64,000 bases of DNA from assembly GCF_900290235.1 (NCBI RefSeq), contig NZ_OLMK01000126.1, forward strand, positions 1 to 64,000, written 5' to 3'. The notes under the pieces were generated by a model that saw nothing but the letters and a program-made list of their open reading frames with translations, made no database searches and was not told where the DNA came from. Positions within the stretch are counted from its first letter, which is position 1. Every line of letters starts with the position of its first letter. The position numbers and the translations under genes are program-made. Positions 57,453 to 64,000 of the stretch are shown here, in pieces. Source of the DNA: Streptomyces sp. MA5143a. GTDB taxonomy: Bacteria; Actinomycetota; Actinomycetes; Streptomycetales; Streptomycetaceae.

Positions 57453-60400
57453 GTGGGCAGACACGCCCCGGGACGGGGCGGACCGGCCGCCGCCGTCACC
57501 TCGTTGGCGGTCCTCGTGGCCGCGTCCGCCGTCGCCCTGACGACGGGCGGCGGCTCCGCGCAAGCGACCGACGGCGACACCACCGCGATCACACTGGTCG
57601 ACCCGAGCACCACCACACCGCGCACCGACCGCCCGTACGTGGCCGGGGACAGCGGCTTCCTGCACCGGCAGACCGGCAGGGCGGGGATGCTGTGGACGGA
57701 CTACGCGACGGGCCGGACCGTCACGGTCGAGAGGGCCGACGGCAGCGTCTACGTGCCCGTCTCCACCTGCTCCCTCACCGCCGCGTGCCGACCCGCGTGG
57801 TTCGGTTCGGACAGCGACGTGGTCGCGCTCGGGCCGGCCTCGCTGACGTCCGCGTCGACCGTCACCCTCTGGGACCCGGCCACCCGCACCACCCGGAGCC
57901 TGAGCTGGAACGGCTCCACCACCGACGGCTACTACCGGGGCATGGCCGGGGACACGGTCGTCACCGGCCGCGCCCTGATCGACGTCGTCGACGGCACCAA
58001 GCGGGTCCGCAAGGTGACCGGCGAGCCCACGAACCTCCAGGACAAGGAGGTCGTCGCCGCCGACGCCGAGGGCGTGCTGTGGACGCGCGGCGGCACCGTC
58101 GACTACATCGACGTCGAGTCGGCCGTGAACGCCCACGCGTTCACCGACACGAGCGCCGCCGATCACCACGTCATGAGCGAGGACCACGTCGGCTGGTACG
58201 ACGAGGACACCGCCGTACTGCACCTGAAGTCCCGCGCCGACCTCTCCGCCGCCGAGCGGGTCGTCACGCTGCCCTCCCACCCGGGCGTGCTCGACGGCGA
58301 CCCGGTCCTGGTCGGCCACTGGCTGCTGCTGCCGCTGGCCTCCGACGCGCTCGGCTCGCGGCTGGTCGCCGTCGACGTGGACGACCCCTCCGAGCAGCGG
58401 ACGCTGCTGGCGAGCGCCGGCGCGTACACCCTCGCGGCCCGCGACCGGAGCGCGCTGGTCTCCGGCGGCACCGACGCCAACGACTGGTGGGTGCGGCGGG
58501 TGAGCCAGACCGACGACGGCTCGCTGGAGGTGACGAAGGTCCGGCAGGCCCCGGCGCTGGAGAACACCAAGACGGGCATCGCGCTCAGCCGCGGCAGCCT
58601 GCGCGTCGCCGAGGACGACCCGGCGGCCGTCGCGGACACCACCTCCGTCCGCACCCTCACCACCGACAACTCGGCCACGCTGACGGCGTCCGAGGCCACG
58701 GCGAGCGGTTCCGTCCGCTCCGCCCTCTGCCCCTACGAGGGCGTCACCTGCTCGGCGCTGTGGGGCAACCTCGACGCCCACGACGTGTACCTCGACGCGA
58801 ACGGCGGCACCGACGAGGGCGAGTCCCTCGGTGACGACCGGCTGGTGGAGATCGGCGGCCACTACCTGGACTTCGGCGGGCGGGGCGGCCGCATCGTCGA
58901 CGTCTCCGACGACTACGCCGTGTTCGACTCCGGCGGCGCCACCCCGCAGCAGTACGTCGGCGAGTTCGGCCAGGGCCAGAAGCTGAAGCGGTCGGTGCGC
59001 GCCGCGGCCCTGAACGGCTCCACCCTCTGGAGCGCCACCACCACCGCGGGCAGGCTCACCTCGTACAGCATCCCGCTGGAGAAGACGCTCGGCACGGTGA
59101 GCGTGCCGGGCCTGGCCTGCGTGCCGAGCGAACTCCAGGCGGCGGGCCGCTGGGTGTACTGGGCCTGCGGGACGGAATCGGCGGGCGTGTACGACACCGC
59201 GGCCGGTACGTCGAAGGCGGTCACCCCCGGTGACGTGCTCCTCGGCGACGGCTTCACCGTCCGCCACGACCACGGCGCCGGGACGCTGCTCCTCACCGAG
59301 GCGGCCACCGGCACCACCCGCACCCTCGCCTCGGACCTGGCCGACCAGGGCCTGAGCGCGGACCGCCGCTACCGGTGGACGGTCGACGAGTACACCGGCC
59401 TGGTCGCCTGGTTCGACGACTACGAGCGCACCCACGTCACCACCACGGGCATCGCCCCGTCCCCGGTGACGGCCTTCGAGTCGTCGGCCGGCAGCTATGT
59501 CGGCCCCGGTATGCCCTTCGAGGGCCAGTGGGTGCTGTCCCGTCCGGTCACCTCCTGGTCGCTCACCTTCACCTCGGTGCAGAGCGGCGCGAACGGCAGG
59601 GCCACCCGCACCCTCACCGGCGGCGCGACCCCGGGCCGGGTGACGGCCACCTGGGACGGCCGCACCGCGAGCGGGGCCCACTTCCCCAACGGCCACTTCA
59701 CCTGGACCCTGCGGGCGACCGGCGTCGGCACGGCCTCGGCGGTCACCGTGAACGCCGGCGAGGGCTTCCTCCAGCGCGGGGCCGCCGTGCGCCGCGACTT
59801 CGTCAGCCCCGAGGGCCCCGACGGGCGCGGCGACCTGCTCACCCTCAACTCCTCGGGCGGGCTGACCTTCCACAGCGGCACCGGCACGGGCGGACTCGGC
59901 GACAAGTACACGGGCACCGGCTGGCCGACGACCGTCAAGGCCGTCCCCTTCGGCGACCTGAGCGGCGACCGCTGCAACGACGTCCTCGTCCGCTACAGCA
60001 GCGGCGCGCTGCGGCTGTACAAGCCGGGCTGCGGGGCGGCCGTCAAGCCGTCGACGTCGTACACGACGCTCGCGACCAGCGGCTGGACGCAGTACGACGT
60101 CCTGACGTCACCCGGCGACACGAACGGCGACGGCCGCCCGGACCTGATCGCGAGGAACTCCTCCACCGGAGCGGTCTACCTCATGAAGGGCACCGGTGAC
60201 GGCAAGCTCGCCGCCCGCGTGAAGCTCTACGACAACTGGAAGGGCTACAAGAAGATCGTCGGCGCCGGCGACCTCACCGGCGACGGCAGGGCGGACCTCC
60301 TGGCCCAGGACGCGTCGAACAATTTGTACCGCTACGACGGCAAGGGCGACGGCACGTTCGCTGCCCGCGTCAAGCTGCTGTCGAACTGGGGCGGCTCGTA

Positions 60401-60566
60401 CAACGCGATCGTCGGTGTCGGCGACCTCACGGACGACGGCCGCCCGGACCTGGTCGCCCGCGACACCAGCGGCAACCTGTGGCGCAACAGCGGCGACGGC
60501 AAGGGCTCGTTCGGGTCCCGGACCCGGATCGCGACCGGCTGGAGCGGCTACAAGTCCCTCTCCTAG
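57453..60566 (+). CDS. Large secreted FG-GAP/VCBS-repeat protein
   Basis: 1037 residues from GTG 57453 with GGGGGAGGGA upstream. A signal peptide (AAAVTSLAVLVAASAVALTT) is followed by a region of about 650 residues of beta-propeller-like repeats (VDSTTTPRTDRP onward, with paired Cys such as CSLTAACRP and CPYEGVTCS). A FlgD/Ig-like segment comes next (WSLTFTSVQSGANGRATRTL, RVTATWDGRTASGAHFPNGH). The last 230 residues are FG-GAP repeats with calcium-loop motifs (GDTNGDGRPDLIARN, GDLTGDGRADLLAQD, GDLTDDGRPDLVARD). Such proteins are common in Streptomyces and their roles are mostly unknown; surface adhesion or a scaffold is possible. Confidence 0.82.
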   Translation: MGRHAPGRGGPAAAVTSLAVLVAASAVALTTGGGSAQATDGDTTAITLVDPSTTTPRTDRPYVAGDSGFLHRQTGRAGMLWTDYATGRTVTVERADGSVYVPVSTCSLTAACRPAWFGSDSDVVALGPASLTSASTVTLWDPATRTTRSLSWNGSTTDGYYRGMAGDTVVTGRALIDVVDGTKRVRKVTGEPTNLQDKEVVAADAEGVLWTRGGTVDYIDVESAVNAHAFTDTSAADHHVMSEDHVGWYDEDTAVLHLKSRADLSAAERVVTLPSHPGVLDGDPVLVGHWLLLPLASDALGSRLVAVDVDDPSEQRTLLASAGAYTLAARDRSALVSGGTDANDWWVRRVSQTDDGSLEVTKVRQAPALENTKTGIALSRGSLRVAEDDPAAVADTTSVRTLTTDNSATLTASEATASGSVRSALCPYEGVTCSALWGNLDAHDVYLDANGGTDEGESLGDDRLVEIGGHYLDFGGRGGRIVDVSDDYAVFDSGGATPQQYVGEFGQGQKLKRSVRAAALNGSTLWSATTTAGRLTSYSIPLEKTLGTVSVPGLACVPSELQAAGRWVYWACGTESAGVYDTAAGTSKAVTPGDVLLGDGFTVRHDHGAGTLLLTEAATGTTRTLASDLADQGLSADRRYRWTVDEYTGLVAWFDDYERTHVTTTGIAPSPVTAFESSAGSYVGPGMPFEGQWVLSRPVTSWSLTFTSVQSGANGRATRTLTGGATPGRVTATWDGRTASGAHFPNGHFTWTLRATGVGTASAVTVNAGEGFLQRGAAVRRDFVSPEGPDGRGDLLTLNSSGGLTFHSGTGTGGLGDKYTGTGWPTTVKAVPFGDLSGDRCNDVLVRYSSGALRLYKPGCGAAVKPSTSYTTLATSGWTQYDVLTSPGDTNGDGRPDLIARNSSTGAVYLMKGTGDGKLAARVKLYDNWKGYKKIVGAGDLTGDGRADLLAQDASNNLYRYDGKGDGTFAARVKLLSNWGGSYNAIVGVGDLTDDGRPDLVARDTSGNLWRNSGDGKGSFGSRTRIATGWSGYKSLS

Positions 60567-60583
60567 GCGGAGCGGGCGGACGA

Positions 60584-60636
60584 CGGCCGGGGCCGGCGGT
60601 GGACGGAGAACACTCCGTCACCGCCGGCCCCGGCCG
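60584..60636 (+). terminator. Very strong hairpin terminator after the FG-GAP gene
   Basis: Arms CGGCCGGGGCCGGCGGTG (60584-60601) and its complement (60619-60636), extended inward by GACGGAG/CTCCGTC and outward with one bulge. It starts 18 bases after the stop codon. Confidence 0.85.
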
Positions 60637-60732
60637 TTCGTCCCCCTTTCGGGAGACATGGCCCACAGGCACTGAAGAACACGTCACTCACGGGGTATCC
60701 GTACGCGTGCAGACGATGACGGGGAACCAACT

Positions 60733-60765
60733 GTTGTCGTTTGACAATAATAGCCGTCAGACAAC
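60733..60765. promoter_or_regulatory. AT-rich dyad region, possible MarR-type operator or orphan promoter
   Basis: GTTGTCGTTTGACAATAATA followed by GCCGTCAGACAAC. TTGTC/GACAA form one dyad, and the outer GTTGTC/GACAAC a second. It is strikingly AT-rich for this genome. No plus-strand gene follows, while the MarR gene on the minus strand ends downstream at 60888, so whatever it controlled may be lost. Confidence 0.4.
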
Positions 60766-60887
60766 AAAGTAACCGTGTCGGATGGGCACGGGGAAGGACA
60801 TGGGATGCTCCGGTGGACGGAGACCGCTCCGTGCGCGGGTCGCCGTCGCGGTCGGGCGACGGCGCCGCCGACGCCGCTCGGGACCCC

Positions 60888-61373
60888 TCAGGCGGTCCGG
60901 CTGCTGGAGTCCGGGGCCTCGTCGTGGATCTGCGTGGCGGCGGTGGCGCAGAAGGACTCCAGCCCCTCCAGCAGGGCGGTCCGCTTGGCCGCGGGCATGT
61001 CCGCCAGCACCTTCCGCAGCTCCAGCTCCCTGCGGGTGCGCAGGTCGGCGAGGAAGGCGCGGCCCCGGCCGCTGAGGTGCAGCCGCACCTCGCGCCTGTC
61101 CTCCGCGCTCACCTCCCGCTCGATGAACCCCGCCGCGTGCAGCCGGTCGCACAGCCGGCTCGTGGACGGCGGCGTCGAGGCCAGCGTCTCCGCCAGGGTG
61201 CGCAGGTTGATGCCGTCCTGGTGCTCGAGTATGTGCAGGACACGCAGCTGGGACGCTGAGGTGGGCGCGGTGGAGGCACGGCCCCACACGACTTCCAGCA
61301 GCTCGACGGCCGTCGTGGTCACACGTGCGACCTCGTCAGGCTCTGGGCGGCGGCGGAAGGCAGTCACGGTCAC
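60888..61373 (-). CDS. MarR-family transcriptional regulator
   Basis: 161 residues from GTG 61373. A winged helix at the centre (LRVLHILEHQDGINLRTLAE, then STPPSTSRLCDRLHAAGFIE) has the wing EREVSAEDRREVRLHLSGRG, flanked by dimerisation helices. Length and motifs are normal. It is divergent from the SpoIIE-type phosphatase gene with about 150 bases between. A dyad GCTGACTGTCAGC near 61389-61401 could be its operator, since MarR proteins usually repress themselves and a neighbour. The ligand is unknown. Confidence 0.85.
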   Translation of the reverse strand: MTVTAFRRRPEPDEVARVTTTAVELLEVVWGRASTAPTSASQLRVLHILEHQDGINLRTLAETLASTPPSTSRLCDRLHAAGFIEREVSAEDRREVRLHLSGRGRAFLADLRTRRELELRKVLADMPAAKRTALLEGLESFCATAATQIHDEAPDSSSRTA

Positions 61374-61524
61374 ACTCTCGCAGGCGCTGGGCTGACTGTC
61401 AGCGTACTAGGGACCTCGGCGCGCACACGGCGTGGATGCCCCGAGCGCCCGGTACGACCCGTCCGGACCCGGCCTCAGAGCGCAGGCACGCATCCCGCGG
61501 AGAAAGATTGGTGTATCGCCCGTC

Positions 61525-62694
61525 ATGAAGAGATTCCTGGCCGCCGAGCGCGCGCTGCGCACCGCGGCTCCCCATGCGTTGCTCGACGCCGCGCGTTCCG
61601 TACTGGCCGAGCAGTACGGGGCGGAGGAGACCGAGCTGTTCATGGCCGACTACAGCCTGACCGTGCTCCAGCCGGTGTCGGTCCTGCCGCACACCCTGGA
61701 GCCGGTGTCGGTGCACAACACCACGGTCGGCCGGGCCTTCGGTTCGCAGAAGCCGCACCACGAGGAGCGGCCCGGCGGGCGCACACGCCTCCACCTGCCG
61801 GTCAGCGTCCGCGGCGACCGGCTCGGCGTCCTGTCCGTCACCCTGCCGGGCGCCGCCGCGCGCGAATGGGAGTCCGAACTCGCCGAGATCGCCGACGTCC
61901 TCGGACACGAGGTGCTCGTCGCCGAACGGGACACCGACCTCTATCTCCAGACGCGCCGCAAGGACCGGCTCACCCTGGCCGCCGAGATGCAGTGGCAGCT
62001 GCTGCCCGGCCGCTCCTGCTCCCGCCCCGAGTACGACCTGGGTGCCCAGCTGGAGCCCGCCTACGCCATCTTCGGCGACAACTTCGACTGGTCCGCCACC
62101 GCCGACCGGCTGACGCTGTACGTCACCAACGGCATGGGCGAGGGCATAGAGGCGTCGCTGCTGACGAATCTGGCCATCAACGCCCTGCGCAACGCCCGCC
62201 GGGCCGGCATCTCCATCGCCGACCAGGCCGCCCTGGCCGACCAGGCCGTCTACGCGCACTACCGGGGCCGCTGCTATCTGTCCGTCCTGATGTTCGACTT
62301 CGACCTGGTCACGGGCCACGCGAGCGTCGTGGACGCGGGTTCGCCCCAGTTGCTGCGGCTGCGCTCCGGCACGGTGGAGCGCGTCACGTTCGACGCCCAG
62401 CTGCCCCTCGGCATGTTCGAGGAGACCGACTACGTGGCCCAGGACTTCCACGTCGAGCCCGGCGACCGGCTCGTCTTCGTCAGCGACGGCGTCCACGGGG
62501 TGGCCTCGCCGAAGGGGGAGGCGTACGGGGACACGGCCCTCGCGCGGGCCATCCACTCCACGCGGCTGCTGCCCGCGGCCGAGGTGCCGCGCGCCATCCT
62601 GCGGGAGCTGACCGGCCACCGCGGCGAGGCCCTGGCCGACGACGACGCGCTCGTCGTCTGCCTGGACTGGCGCGGGAGGCCTCCGGCCGAATGA
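61525..62694 (+). CDS. Atypical SpoIIE/PP2C-like phosphatase (stress module)
   Basis: About 389 residues from ATG 61525; no close ribosome site, so the start is moderately certain. An N-terminal GAF-like domain (residues about 1-135) leads to a SpoIIE domain: LAAEMQWQLLPGRS, FGDNFDWSAT, LYVTNGMGEGIEASLLTNLA, VVDAGSPQLLRLRSG, LVFVSDGVHG and DDDALVVCLDW. The canonical GDVxGHG metal motif is here TNGMGEG, so one metal-binding Asp is Asn and the His is Glu. Activity may be changed or need different metals. It is followed by a small Cys-rich ORF and an RsbT-like ATPase, suggesting a partner-switching stress circuit. Confidence 0.8.
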   Translation: MKRFLAAERALRTAAPHALLDAARSVLAEQYGAEETELFMADYSLTVLQPVSVLPHTLEPVSVHNTTVGRAFGSQKPHHEERPGGRTRLHLPVSVRGDRLGVLSVTLPGAAAREWESELAEIADVLGHEVLVAERDTDLYLQTRRKDRLTLAAEMQWQLLPGRSCSRPEYDLGAQLEPAYAIFGDNFDWSATADRLTLYVTNGMGEGIEASLLTNLAINALRNARRAGISIADQAALADQAVYAHYRGRCYLSVLMFDFDLVTGHASVVDAGSPQLLRLRSGTVERVTFDAQLPLGMFEETDYVAQDFHVEPGDRLVFVSDGVHGVASPKGEAYGDTALARAIHSTRLLPAAEVPRAILRELTGHRGEALADDDALVVCLDWRGRPPAE

Positions 62695-62698
62695 CCGC

Positions 62699-62758
62699 CG
62701 GGGCGGGGGCATGGAGGTATGGGGGCATGGAGGTACGGGGGTATGGGGGTATAGGGGT
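62699..62758 (+). repeat. G-run repeat with quadruplex potential
   Basis: Alternating G-runs of 4-5 with GCATGGAGGTA, GTATG and GTATA spacers. At least five runs of four or more G occur within about 55 bases, right after the phosphatase stop codon. They could fold as a G-quadruplex in DNA or in the message. Confidence 0.75.
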
Positions 62759-62892
62759 AGCGGCTACAACCTCCCTGTGTCCCGCGTGCGTTGTCCGGCC
62801 CTCGGGCCCGCGCTACTGTTGCTATGCGGCAATAGTTGCCTGATGGCTTGCCTTCCGGTCGGCCGCGGGGCTCGCGGCAGGGAGAAACGCAC

Positions 62893-63192
62893 GTGACGGA
62901 GAGCGAGACGGCCGCCGCGGTGACGCGGGAGCCGAGCCGGTTCCCGGCGGCGAACGCGACGGCCGACGTGCGGACGCTCGCACCGGGGGCGAGTGCGGGG
63001 ACGCCCGCGGCGGAGGCCGGCGTCACTGCCGGGTGCGGCAGCCGCTGCGGCTGTGACGGGCGCTGCTCCTACGGCTACGGCTTGAGCTGGGGTCGCGGCG
63101 GGGAAACGGTCGCGCTGCCATGGCGGCGGCTGCCGGAGGCCGCGCACACCCTCGCCTCCTCTCGCGCCGTCGTCGGAGCGAGCTCGCGGTGA
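62893..63192 (+). CDS. Small Cys-rich protein, unknown function
   Basis: The start is GTG 62893, with AGGGAGAA about 7 bases upstream; 99 residues. The first 60 residues are Ala/Thr-rich and probably disordered, followed by a compact Cys cluster (GCGSRCGCDGRCSYGYGLSW) and a short helix. Four Cys in 10 residues could bind a metal. It lies between the SpoIIE-like phosphatase and the RsbT-like ATPase, all on one strand, and may belong to that operon. No family is recognised. The good ribosome site is the main support; chance ORFs are common at this GC content. Confidence 0.45.
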   Translation: MTESETAAAVTREPSRFPAANATADVRTLAPGASAGTPAAEAGVTAGCGSRCGCDGRCSYGYGLSWGRGGETVALPWRRLPEAAHTLASSRAVVGASSR

Positions 63193-63262
63193 CCGGCTCG
63201 CCCGTCGGATCCACCGCCGTCCCGTCGGCGGTCCCGCCCGTCCGCCGGGAAGGGGGTGCGTG

Positions 63263-63706
63263 ATGCAAGCCGCGAACGACTCGACCACGCGTCTGCCCAT
63301 CGCCTCGGACGCCGATCTGGCCTGGGTGCGCCAGCAGGTGCGCCACTCCGCCGCCGACGTCGGGTTCGGGCTGGTCCAGCAGACGAAGCTGGTGACGGCG
63401 GCCAGCGAACTCGCCCGGAACACGCTCGTCCACGGGGGCGGAGGGCACGCCGAGATCACCACGCTGGACGACCGCGGCCGACGCGGGCTGCGGCTCTCCT
63501 TCGTCGACACCGGTCAGGGCATCCGCGACATCGACCTGGCCATGAGCGACGGGTACACCACCGGCGGTGGACTGGGCATGGGCCTCGGCGGCGCCAGACG
63601 CCTCGTCGAGGACTTCACGGTGGACAGCCACCCCGACACCGGCACGACGGTCACGGTCACCGAGTGGCTCCCGGAGGTACCCGCGCCGCGGTCGGGGTCG
63701 GCGTAG
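63263..63706 (+). CDS. RsbT-like anti-sigma regulatory serine kinase/ATPase
   Basis: 147 residues from ATG 63263, with GGGAAGGGGG upstream. GHKL ATPase motifs are complete: N box AASELARNTLVHGGGGHAEI, G1 box FVDTGQGIRDIDLAM, and G2 box GGGLGMGLGGARRLVEDF. The N-terminus (ASDADLAWVRQQVRHSAADV) matches RsbT-type switch kinases, which phosphorylate an STAS partner or activate a SpoIIE phosphatase in stress signalling. The upstream SpoIIE-like phosphatase is a natural partner, but no RsbR/RsbS genes are within the window. Confidence 0.88.
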   Translation: MQAANDSTTRLPIASDADLAWVRQQVRHSAADVGFGLVQQTKLVTAASELARNTLVHGGGGHAEITTLDDRGRRGLRLSFVDTGQGIRDIDLAMSDGYTTGGGLGMGLGGARRLVEDFTVDSHPDTGTTVTVTEWLPEVPAPRSGSA

Positions 63707-63754
63707 CGGAGGGGCCCGAAGGCCAGAGCGGTCGGCCCGCCGGACGCGACGCGG

Positions 63755-64000
63755 TCAGGTCCAGGGGCCATCGGTGTCCGGGCCGACCCCGCCCGGCCCG
63801 ACGCCGTCCGGGCCGCCTCCCTTCCGACCTGCGCCGTGCGAGTCGGCCCCGCCCGGACCCTCGTTGCCCGCGGTGTCCTCCCGGGCCGTGAGGAACGCTC
63901 GCATTCCTCGGCCCAGGGCCTCCCGTTCCGTGGGGGGCATGGCCGCCAGGACCGTGGCGAGGGCTCGGGAGCGGTTCGACGCCACCTCTTCCAGGACCTG
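63755..64000 (-). CDS. MarR-like regulator, C-terminal part (continues beyond the window)
   Basis: The frame enters from the right edge and ends at 63755. It shows C-terminal dimerisation helices of a MarR-type regulator (VLEEVASNRSRALATVLAAM, PPTEREALGRGMRAFLTA) and a Gly/Asp-rich tail. The winged helix lies outside the window. It is convergent with the RsbT-like gene, 48 bases away. The assignment rests on the helical pattern only. Confidence 0.6.
   Translation of the reverse strand, partial: QVLEEVASNRSRALATVLAAMPPTEREALGRGMRAFLTAREDTAGNEGPGGADSHGAGRKGGGPDGVGPGGVGPDTDGPWT

Overview
The window is high-GC actinobacterial chromosome, almost certainly Streptomyces or a close relative. The support is strong third-position GC bias, GTG/TTG starts, twin-arginine and ricin-lectin secreted enzymes, many ECF-sigma, two-component and SpoIIE-phosphatase regulators, and actinobacterial families (CU044_5270, TIGR04222, CGNR, DUF418, PucR). 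No tRNA, rRNA, CRISPR array or replication origin was seen.

Region 1 (1-8.2 kb) is a graveyard of mobile and broken genes. It holds an MMPL transporter with an out-of-frame internal deletion, a decayed IS701 transposase, an IS630 element and a complete IS481 element with a TCTAGA target duplication. Around them lie hypothetical genes and a PIN-domain toxin remnant. Region 2 (8.2-15.2 kb) has a MacB-type ABC efflux operon with a PadR regulator, a frame-disrupted collagen-like gene, and a CGNR regulator facing a metallo-hydrolase across a repeated operator-like motif. Region 3 (15.2-19.5 kb) is accessory DNA: a DUF1963-like protein, a small membrane protein under a hairpin, a SUKH protein, and a junction between an IS701 fragment and a formylglycine-generating-enzyme fragment.

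Region 4 (19.7-22.4 kb) is an arsenic island: arsN-like acetyltransferase, arsC, aquaglyceroporin and arsR on the minus strand, facing arsI/cadI on the plus strand. No ArsB or Acr3 pump is present. Region 5 (22.9-28 kb) encodes secreted enzymes: a Tat FAD oxidoreductase, a ricin-lectin protein with an unrecognised catalytic-looking domain, and a PQQ-type sugar dehydrogenase. Region 6 (28-42.4 kb) is regulatory and envelope-related: two histidine kinases, one intact and two damaged response regulators, an MFS exporter, an ECF sigma/CU044 pair, a D-Ala-D-Ala carboxypeptidase, a DUF418 membrane protein and a PucR regulator.

Region 7 (42.4-64 kb) carries a flotillin/NfeD-like pair, a five-domain SpoIIE phosphatase, a PobA-like monooxygenase followed by an unusual long methyltransferase, a ricin-GH74 xyloglucanase-like enzyme, a second DUF418 protein, a large FG-GAP secreted protein, a MarR regulator, and a stress-type module (atypical SpoIIE phosphatase, small Cys-rich ORF, RsbT-like ATPase). 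The window ends inside a second MarR-like gene.

Main themes: (a) repeated gene decay by clean deletion or rearrangement; (b) many short tandem repeats; (c) a pump-less arsenic cluster; (d) a promoter-like motif shared by two distant ricin-lectin enzyme genes; (e) a conserved-looking phosphatase with an altered metal motif. All calls are from reading the sequence and from family knowledge; no search was run.
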